A stretch of 38,109 nt of DNA from Candidatus Lokiarchaeota archaeon (lineage in GTDB: Archaea; Asgardarchaeota; Thorarchaeia; Thorarchaeales; Thorarchaeaceae). This document shows, in pieces, positions 32,612-38,109 of this stretch. The notes beneath the pieces are model-generated. The model did no database searches. It had not been told where the DNA came from and saw only the letters and a program-made list of their open reading frames with translations. Both the position numbers and the translations under genes were made by a program. Where the stretch lies: assembly GCA_014730275.1 (NCBI GenBank), contig WJIL01000024.1, forward strand, positions 1 to 38,109, written 5' to 3'. Position 1 is the stretch's first letter. Each line of letters begins with the position of its first letter.

Positions 32612-33577
32612 ATGTCCTCACGTTCAAGTATCAATGAGAAAGCCCTGCAGATATTGCAGGATTTCATAGAAGATGCAGAGGAGCTAGGCTGTAAGACGAT
32701 AGATACCAAATGTGGAGCAACCGTTATCGATACAGGAATCAAAGTACCTGGTTCTATTGAAGCAGGCAGACTGATAGGGAGAATCAGTATGGGTGGCCTA
32801 GGTGCAGTCCGCATTGTGCCGACACATATTGAAGATATGACAGTACAGGCAGTCATGGTCGCTACGCAAGAACCCGTTATTGCAACACTGGGTTCACAGC
32901 TGGCAAGATGGAGAGTGAACTATCATGGGTTTTCAGCCCTGGGTTCGGGTCCCGCGCGAGCGAAAGCCGGCATAGAGAAGGATTTTTTCGAGGATATCGA
33001 CTACACTGATGATGCTGATACTGCAGTACTTGTTCTAGAAACACGACAGTATCCCGGTGATGATGTGCTGAGGTCAATAGCAGAAACGTGCAGTGTTTCA
33101 CCGGAGAATCTGCATTGTGTTCTTGTTCCGACTGCCAGTGTAGCAGGTTCTGTCCAAATAGCAGCAAGGATTGTCGAAATTGGCATCTATAGGTTATACA
33201 AACTGGGATTGAAACCGCAACAAATCAGGGGTGGATTTGGAGTGGCTCCCTTTCCTACACAGATAGATGATGATGTCTCTGCGATGGGAGCCAGTAATGA
33301 CTGTCTTGTATATGGTGGAAGAGTCCATTTCTTCATTGCGCCACGAGAAATCGACATTCTAGAAGAAATAGTTCAGAAAGCATGCTCAAGCTATTCGAAA
33401 AGCTACGGCAAATCGTTTTCCGAATTGTACAAGGGAGCAGAGAACATCTTCTATAATATGGACCAACAGCTCTTCAGTCCTGCACGAATCTCAATCATGG
33501 ACATTGAAGCAGAGAATATCTACCGAGCTGGCAAGATAAATGTCAAATTAGTGCGGAAAGCGCTAGGTCACGTCTAG
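32612..33577 (+). CDS. mch: Methenyltetrahydromethanopterin cyclohydrolase
   Basis: 321 residues. It interconverts 5,10-methenyl-H4MPT and 5-formyl-H4MPT in the archaeal C1 (Wood-Ljungdahl/methanogenesis-type) pathway. Family segments: GAGLIGRISMGG-like IEAGRLIGRISMGGLG, then LGSQLARWRV, SALGSGPARA, VLVLETRQYP, APTASVAGSVQ-like VPTASVAGSVQIAAR and NDCLVYGGRVHF. The start is ATG 32612 with AAGGT 7-9 nt upstream; the longer frame back to 32441 has no family content. It shows that this organism carries tetrahydromethanopterin. The 3' end overlaps the convergent MFS gene by 15 bp. Confidence 0.95.
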   Translation: MSSRSSINEKALQILQDFIEDAEELGCKTIDTKCGATVIDTGIKVPGSIEAGRLIGRISMGGLGAVRIVPTHIEDMTVQAVMVATQEPVIATLGSQLARWRVNYHGFSALGSGPARAKAGIEKDFFEDIDYTDDADTAVLVLETRQYPGDDVLRSIAETCSVSPENLHCVLVPTASVAGSVQIAARIVEIGIYRLYKLGLKPQQIRGGFGVAPFPTQIDDDVSAMGASNDCLVYGGRVHFFIAPREIDILEEIVQKACSSYSKSYGKSFSELYKGAENIFYNMDQQLFSPARISIMDIEAENIYRAGKINVKLVRKALGHV

Positions 33578-35125
33578 CTCTTCAACCTCTTCTCTCTCAT
33601 CCTCGCTAGCAGGCTTAACCAACTCAGCTTTGGGTATCGGATAGCTGAGAGCTTTCTTTGTCGCTATTACACCAAGCAGAGGTATGATAGCACAAAGGAT
33701 GAACGTCGCTGGGAAGCCAAAAGCTGGTTTGAACCAGCCAAAGAAGGCTATCAAGGGCATGGATAGAATCATTACCAATGTCGGACGTAGCGAATAGAGA
33801 CTGTTGCGGATTTTGTTTGGTATGACATCAATCATAATCCGCTGGCTCAGTATACCTGCAAGACCGCCGAAAATCCCGGTTACAACAAAAATGATGAACA
33901 TCAGAAACACGGGTAGTATCGACACAGCCGGAATCTGAATAATTGCTAGGTTGAGATAGGGAATCACGATGTTTACCATCTCAGCACCAGCCGGAGCACG
34001 CGGAAAGAAGAATGTGAGAGCTGCAAGCCCCAGCAGCGCAATAAAGCCGTTGAACTGAGCAAGTCGAAATCGGGGGATCCATTTCTTTGGTTCGAATCGT
34101 TTGGCCCATATACCAGTCCGTTCCTGAAAGACAGCATTGGGGACGAATATTAACGTTCTATAGGAGGATACGGCAACTTCAGTTAATAGATAGTTGAAAT
34201 AGAGTGGAAACAATAGCAGGTTCCACCAAAGTGGTCCGACACTGAATAGCAAGACCTCACCCAATATGAAGAAGATAACAAAAGGATCTGAAACGAGGAA
34301 GCGAACTCCACGCTTCATGATGGAGGTATACTCCTCGAAAGATGGAGGGGCATCATTTTCTGCTCGAACACCGGGTAGATCCTTAATCAGTTTCAAAACC
34401 ATAAGTGCCAGAAGAACAGCCAAAATAGCCTGTAATCTGAAGACAAGTTGACGGGCATATAGCACTGCAAGCCAGCTTCCAGGAATGAGGACCAGAGTAG
34501 CGAATATCTGATTGACGGATCCGATTTTGCCCCAGAAGGCTCCATATGATTCTCGCTCTTCATCATGAGGCATTGCAACTCGATAGTTATTATCGAACCA
34601 TGCTTGGAAGGCCCCGCTTTCTTGGGAAGCTCCAAAGCCCATTAGTGCGTAGATGAGTATGAATACTGAGAATGGTGTGTCCGGAGTAACTGTGGCAGTC
34701 AGCCAAAATGCAATAGCATAGCTGAACAAAGCGGATGCAATGACGTAACGCTGTCCAATCCAGTCGCCAACTACGCCGGTGGGATAGTCCAATGCAGTTT
34801 GTACGGCAAGTTGAATCACAACAAGGATACCAACAAATGTCAGTCCTTGGTCGTAGCTTCCCCCACCCAGAGTCTCTGCTATGTGAATCATGTAGAAGCT
34901 TGTACTCAACTGAAAAGTACCAGCAAATAACGGTATGAGAACAGCAAGGACTTTGGCAAGATACAAAGCGTTCTCTGTTGGTTTCTCGAAGCCGAGAATG
35001 CGAGCAGGAAGACTTGAATGGACGATTTCTTGCCCCTCAGAAGTTGCCTTCTTATCTCCTTCAGGTGATGAATCAGTCTCCTGTTTCTCTTGCTTCAAAA
35101 TAATCATATCCGTTATTCTAATCAT
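33563..35125 (-). CDS. Large MFS-type membrane transporter
   Basis: 520 residues with about 12 hydrophobic segments and long hydrophilic ends (N-terminal 45 and C-terminal 25 residues, both acidic and charged). DYPTGVVGDWIGQRYV in the first loop is an MFS motif-A variant with conserved Asp and Gly. The first charged cytoplasmic loop and a central domain around SFEEYTSIMKRG divide two six-TM bundles. The substrate is unknown. Starts: ATG 35125 or ATG 35107; no SD. It does not resemble the first MFS protein (5725-6909) beyond the fold. Confidence 0.8.
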   Translation of the reverse strand: MIRITDMIILKQEKQETDSSPEGDKKATSEGQEIVHSSLPARILGFEKPTENALYLAKVLAVLIPLFAGTFQLSTSFYMIHIAETLGGGSYDQGLTFVGILVVIQLAVQTALDYPTGVVGDWIGQRYVIASALFSYAIAFWLTATVTPDTPFSVFILIYALMGFGASQESGAFQAWFDNNYRVAMPHDEERESYGAFWGKIGSVNQIFATLVLIPGSWLAVLYARQLVFRLQAILAVLLALMVLKLIKDLPGVRAENDAPPSFEEYTSIMKRGVRFLVSDPFVIFFILGEVLLFSVGPLWWNLLLFPLYFNYLLTEVAVSSYRTLIFVPNAVFQERTGIWAKRFEPKKWIPRFRLAQFNGFIALLGLAALTFFFPRAPAGAEMVNIVIPYLNLAIIQIPAVSILPVFLMFIIFVVTGIFGGLAGILSQRIMIDVIPNKIRNSLYSLRPTLVMILSMPLIAFFGWFKPAFGFPATFILCAIIPLLGVIATKKALSYPIPKAELVKPASEDEREEVEELDVT

Positions 35126-35362
35126 TTGACTAGGAATATCTAATAGTCCAATAGTTTTTCTCTAGGGGACTGCCTGCAAACCAAGCACTCAGTGAATAAG
35201 TTATCGCTTGCGTCATCTCTGTAAGCCAATATTTTATGGCAGAAGAAATGCGTAGCGAATGGAGTTATGAACCAAATATAGAAGTTATCATTCAAGCCAA
35301 CCGTTCTAATAGGCATGCCGTGGAGTTTATCAAGCGCATAAGATTCCGGACGATTGGCTATC

Positions 35363-35641
35363 ATGACCATCAAAATCGAATTTCGGGGGCCGTTAGAAAG
35401 CCATGGTATACAAACAACATACCATGTCGATGTACAGACTCGAAGAAGAGTTCGAGATGTGTTAGACGGACTTCTGCAACAAAACGGGGGGCTTGAAGAA
35501 ATATTCTCGAATCTGAGAACGATAGAACAAAACACCATGATTCTGCTCAATGAGAAAGATGTTACACTGTTTGATGGTCTTGATACCAAAATCGAAGATG
35601 GGGATAATCTATTGGTCTTGCCACTAGTACATGGTGGCTAA
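35363..35641 (+). CDS. MoaD/ThiS/SAMP-like ubiquitin-fold protein with C-terminal Gly-Gly
   Basis: 92 residues of beta-grasp type: strand IKIEFRGPL, strand TTYHVDV, helix VRDVLDGLL, NEKDVTLFDGLDTKIEDGD and the end LLVLPLVHGG. The C-terminal GG is the hallmark of proteins adenylated by E1/MoeB-like enzymes, to carry sulfur (molybdopterin, thiamine, tRNA thiolation) or for SAMP/Urm1-style conjugation. No E1 or MoaE gene is in the window, so the pathway is open. ATG 35363 is chosen (a TTG lies three codons earlier); the SD is weak. The stop overlaps the end of korC by 4 bp. Confidence 0.85.
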   Translation: MTIKIEFRGPLESHGIQTTYHVDVQTRRRVRDVLDGLLQQNGGLEEIFSNLRTIEQNTMILLNEKDVTLFDGLDTKIEDGDNLLVLPLVHGG

Positions 35642-36165
35642 ACCAAGTCAGCACCAGCATGTATTGCCTTCACATCGATTTCAAGGTATTTTTCCGGAAC
35701 CATGTCTTTAACTCCGTTTTCTAAAGCATCCAGCGGAAACAAACCTGATTTTTTGACCAGGGCACCCAACATGACCATGTTAGAAGCCAAACGAACACCC
35801 ATATTATCTGCAGTTTTCATAGCCGGAACATCGATAAGCTCGTACTTCTCTTCCAGCCCAGTTGCATCTACGAGGTCCGGATCCACGATGACCAAACTAC
35901 CTAGTTTTGCATCATCGATGTACTTGTCAAGCGCGGATTGACTCATAACAACAAAGTAATCTGACTTCCTGACCTTTGGGAAGTGGATATCACCATCACC
36001 GATGATGACCTCACTTTTTGCAGCTGTGCCTCTTGCTTCCGAACCATAGCTCTGACTTTGCACTGCATTCAATCCACCGTAGACCACAGCTGAATGACCA
36101 ACTATGACTCCAGCTAGAACTACGCCCATGCCGCCTGTACCAGCTATTCGAATTTCCTTTTGCAT
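35638..36165 (-). CDS. korC: 2-oxoacid:ferredoxin oxidoreductase, gamma subunit
   Basis: About 175 residues. It begins KEIRIAGTGGMGVVLAGVI, the Rossmann-like start of gamma subunits, and has SQSYGSEARGTAAKSEVII and GALVKKSGLFP. With beta and alpha subunits it decarboxylates a 2-oxoacid (2-oxoglutarate or similar) to acyl-CoA, reducing ferredoxin. ATG 36165 has AAGGA about 10 nt upstream; an in-frame TTG at 36174 overlaps the korB stop. Same operon as korB. Confidence 0.9.
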   Translation of the reverse strand: MQKEIRIAGTGGMGVVLAGVIVGHSAVVYGGLNAVQSQSYGSEARGTAAKSEVIIGDGDIHFPKVRKSDYFVVMSQSALDKYIDDAKLGSLVIVDPDLVDATGLEEKYELIDVPAMKTADNMGVRLASNMVMLGALVKKSGLFPLDALENGVKDMVPEKYLEIDVKAIHAGADLV

Positions 36166-36170
36166 GGCTA

Positions 36171-37010
36171 TCAATCCTTCTTCGGTACAACGGTTTCGTT
36201 GAGTGCTTTCAGGTATCCCTTTTCGGCTCTATCAACAAATACACCCAAGTCGATGCTATCTTTTTCTGGAACGCGGTGATGGAGTGGATCATTTTTCTTT
36301 CTGATTGGCAGACTCTTGAACCAGTCAAAGAAGTCCTGTGTGTCTCCAATTTTGGCACGCCTACCATAAGCGGTAGGACATTGACTCATCATTTCGACAA
36401 AGGTGAATCCTTCGTGTTCTAGGGCTGCCTTCATAGATCTAGATGCTTGGAATGGATGTGCAGTAGTCCACCTCGCTACGTAGTTTGCACCGGCTGCTGC
36501 AACTAAACGCGATAGGTCAAAAGGACGTTCGGGATTACCGTAGGGCGTAGTAGAGGTCGTATCACCGGCAAAAGTTGTGGCGCTCACCTGACCCCCAGTC
36601 ATGCCATAGTTGTAATTATTGGAGCAAATAACTGTCATATCCACATTTCGGCGGGCTGCGTGTACGAGGTGATTACCACCAATACCTGCGATGTCGCCAT
36701 CTCCAGAAATAACTACAACCTTCAACTCGGGTCGAGCAAGTTTGAGACCTGTAGCAAAAGCAATTGCTCTACCGTGAGTTGTATGGAGGGTATCAGCATC
36801 AAAGTGTGGAGATGGAATCCAAGCACCACAACCAATTCCCGAAACGAACGCAAATTCATCCAGGTTCTCATGCCCAAGGTCACGAACCGCCTTGAAAAAA
36901 CAGTTTATGGTGATGCCGTTGCCGCAACCAGGACAGAATGGAGAGGGTAAGGCCTCCTCACGGAGGTATGCTCGTGAAAAGTGCTGATTTGAGGTGGTCA
37001 AAGTGTTCAC
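36171..37010 (-). CDS. korB: 2-oxoacid:ferredoxin oxidoreductase, beta subunit
   Basis: 279 residues. Thiamine diphosphate subunit: FCPGCGNGI, SGIGCGAW, the TPP/Mg motif SGDGDIAGIGGNHLVHAARR, and NNYNYGMTGGQVSATT. This matches KorB of 2-oxoglutarate-type enzymes more than pyruvate PorB (no extended C-terminus). It starts with GTG at 37010; no SD, but a TTAATTATTAG TATA-like box about 32 nt upstream, so it may be leaderless. The alpha and delta subunits, normally cotranscribed upstream, are not here: the next gene is divergent smAP3. Confidence 0.93.
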   Translation of the reverse strand: MNTLTTSNQHFSRAYLREEALPSPFCPGCGNGITINCFFKAVRDLGHENLDEFAFVSGIGCGAWIPSPHFDADTLHTTHGRAIAFATGLKLARPELKVVVISGDGDIAGIGGNHLVHAARRNVDMTVICSNNYNYGMTGGQVSATTFAGDTTSTTPYGNPERPFDLSRLVAAAGANYVARWTTAHPFQASRSMKAALEHEGFTFVEMMSQCPTAYGRRAKIGDTQDFFDWFKSLPIRKKNDPLHHRVPEKDSIDLGVFVDRAEKGYLKALNETVVPKKD

Positions 37011-37086
37011 ACAATTGCTTGCAGTGCCAAGGAGCTAATAATTAATTCCCTATGACCACGGGTAAAGCTAACGCCATTAGCACCAC

Positions 37087-37094
37087 TTTTAAAA
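37087..37094 (+). promoter_or_regulatory. TATA box for the Sm-like gene
   Basis: TTTTAAAA, preceded by CACCAC, about 57 nt before the ATG at 37144; it predicts a leader near 30 nt with the GGTGAG SD. Confidence 0.5.
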
Positions 37095-37143
37095 CAGCAT
37101 ATCAGAGGATTTGAGTAGTATATTCAATAAACAAGGTGAGATT

Positions 37144-37578
37144 ATGTCTGACGTAGCATCCATGCGAGCATTCAACAGAGAACTGGCAGCGGTTGTCGGC
37201 GCTAGTGTCGAAGTGAAACTGAAAAGCGGCGAAGTTTATTCGGGTACAATAAGAGGCATTGACAAGGAAAGTCTCAGTATTGTCCTCGCGGAGGTTAATA
37301 CACAAGAAGACAAAAACATACCAAAGATGTTCATTTATGGCGATAGTATCGCTTCGTTCTCGCTATCTGAAAAGGAAGTAAGCCTTGAAGGTTTGGCACG
37401 GGAACTTGAGAGTAGTTTCCCCCCCGGCGGTGTACGATACTATCCAGACACCGCAGTCATAGTTGTCATGAACAAGGTCCGTATTACTCCCGAAGGAGTA
37501 GAAGGTAGCGGTCCACTCTATGAAAGAGTGAAGAGTATCGCTGATGAATGGTTAGAAGATCACGGGCTCAAGCAGTAG
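37144..37578 (+). CDS. Archaeal Sm-like protein with C-terminal domain (SmAP3)
   Basis: 144 residues. Residues about 10-70 form the Sm fold: Sm1 motif GASVEVKLKSGEVYSGTIRGID and a short Sm2 ending IYGDSI. Residues 80-144 form the extra alpha/beta domain seen in SmAP3 (VRYYPDTAVIVVMNKVRI, then VKSIADEWLEDHG). Such proteins make heptameric or 14-mer rings; RNA binding of this subclass is less clear than for SmAP1. ATG 37144 has GGTGAG just upstream. It is convergent with ftsZ. Confidence 0.88.
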   Translation: MSDVASMRAFNRELAAVVGASVEVKLKSGEVYSGTIRGIDKESLSIVLAEVNTQEDKNIPKMFIYGDSIASFSLSEKEVSLEGLARELESSFPPGGVRYYPDTAVIVVMNKVRITPEGVEGSGPLYERVKSIADEWLEDHGLKQ

Positions 37579-37701
37579 AACAATCAATGGTGTAGCAAGT
37601 AATCACCACACTGTCAAGGCAGCTGATACTAGGTCCAGAAAAGAACAACGGACAGATCTCACCGAGATAATTTGAAGAAATGAAGCAAGTAGAATGAACA
37701 T

Positions 37702-37732
37702 CCGACAAAATAAAGGGAGGGTGAAGAACCCT
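37702..37732 (-). terminator. Terminator of ftsZ
   Basis: On the minus strand AGGGT (37732-37728) pairs with ACCCT (37722-37718), loop TCTTC, beginning at the ftsZ stop codon and followed by CCCTTTATTTTG. Confidence 0.6.
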
Positions 37733-38109
37733 AAAAGATTCTTTTCAGACCCAAATCATCCAACTCGGGATTCTTTTCTTTTTCCTTCCTCTGTTCTTTT
37801 TGTTTTTCGAAGCGGTCACTAGGTGGTTTGAGTCGTTCTTCCCATGAACGGCTTCTGACTGGAGGGAATTTGCCAAGCGATTTTGATTGTGCCTTCGTAT
37901 TTGCCGGTGAGGGTGTACTGAAGAGACCGAAATCGGCAAGGCGTTTCCGGGTAAGCGATGTATCTTTATTCTCGGTTTTCGACTCTTTTGAACGGGGAAG
38001 TAATTGCGGACTCTTTACACCGGTCAAAATGAGCATTACACGTAATATACCACTCAAACGAGGATCAACACGTGCACCCCAGATAACATTAGCAGAATCA
38101 CTCATCTTA
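37731..38109 (-). CDS. ftsZ: Cell division protein FtsZ, C-terminal part (cut by window edge)
   Basis: Only the last approximately 126 residues are in the window; the gene continues beyond 38109. DSANVIWGARVDPRLSGILR and VMLILTGVKSPQLL are the S8-S10 strands of the FtsZ C-terminal GTPase-activating domain. After it comes a 75-residue linker rich in Ser, Pro, Lys and Glu, and a conserved-looking tail DDLGLKRIF, comparable in position to the C-terminal peptide that binds membrane anchors such as SepF. The methionine at 38105 is internal, not the start. Confidence 0.93.
   Translation of the reverse strand, partial: KMSDSANVIWGARVDPRLSGILRVMLILTGVKSPQLLPRSKESKTENKDTSLTRKRLADFGLFSTPSPANTKAQSKSLGKFPPVRSRSWEERLKPPSDRFEKQKEQRKEKEKNPELDDLGLKRIF

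Noticed and set aside
35236-35496. 86-codon rightward frame starting near a TATA-like AATATTTTATGG
   Set aside because: Its second half is an out-of-frame reading of the MoaD/SAMP-like gene and there is no SD; the first 40 codons alone show no family resemblance.
1-38109. CRISPR arrays, insertion sequences, rRNA genes, defence islands
   Set aside because: No regularly spaced repeats, transposase-like frames, rRNA signatures or restriction/CRISPR/toxin proteins were seen by eye.

Overview
The window looks like the chromosome of a mesophilic archaeon, most likely an Asgard archaeon close to Thorarchaeia (inference). Evidence: SRP19 beside Gar1, Trm1, an archaeal Sm protein with a C-terminal domain (SmAP3), an H4MPT-pathway cyclohydrolase (Mch), K+-independent pyrophosphatase, a Pol III RPC34-like winged-helix/Fe-S protein, intron-containing tRNAs, and the C-terminus of FtsZ. 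Archaeal TATA boxes lie about 26 nt before several starts, while other genes, including TTG and GTG starts, have clear Shine-Dalgarno (SD) sequences.

Layout. 1-3 kb: possible leftward gene leaving the window, PolX, and a UroD-fold protein that overlaps PolX by GTGA. 3-5.5 kb: histone-deacetylase-like enzyme and a tandem pair of V4R sensor proteins behind an inverted repeat. 5.7-10.5 kb: MFS transporter, SAM methyltransferase, membrane-anchored alpha/beta hydrolase, old-yellow-enzyme family reductase. 10.6-15.5 kb: acetate module, with acetyl-CoA synthetase, SatP-type acetate carrier and, divergently, an acetyl-CoA hydrolase/CoA-transferase fused to a GNAT domain. 15.5-19.6 kb: thioredoxin-like protein, a tRNA-Ile gene that I read as interrupted by three introns, a CbiR-like TIM barrel and HppA. 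19.7-22.6 kb: RNA-maintenance block (Trm1, RrmJ/RlmE, RPC34-like, Gar1, SRP19). 22.8-25 kb: dCMP deaminase, PyrB and an XRE-type regulator.

25.1-29 kb: two large exported proteins (Asp-box repeat protein; caspase-like/lipase/thrombospondin-3 protein) lie between a truncated tRNA-Pro 3' fragment and an intact tRNA-Pro(TGG) carrying a D-loop intron. The two tRNA ends and their trailers form a 28-bp near-perfect direct repeat. 29-32.4 kb: GH31 glycosidase, two small unknown genes (one apparently starting at CTG or frameshifted), and tRNA-Thr(GGT) with an anticodon intron. 32.6-38.1 kb: Mch, a second MFS protein, a MoaD/SAMP-like ubiquitin-fold protein, KorC-KorB without KorA, SmAP3 and partial FtsZ.

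Metabolic reading (inference): acetate uptake and activation, 2-oxoacid:ferredoxin oxidation, a tetrahydromethanopterin C1 branch and pyrophosphate-driven ion pumping fit an organotrophic or mixotrophic anaerobe. The most unusual content is in the tRNA genes: three intact genes carry five introns in total, three of them outside the canonical 37/38 site.
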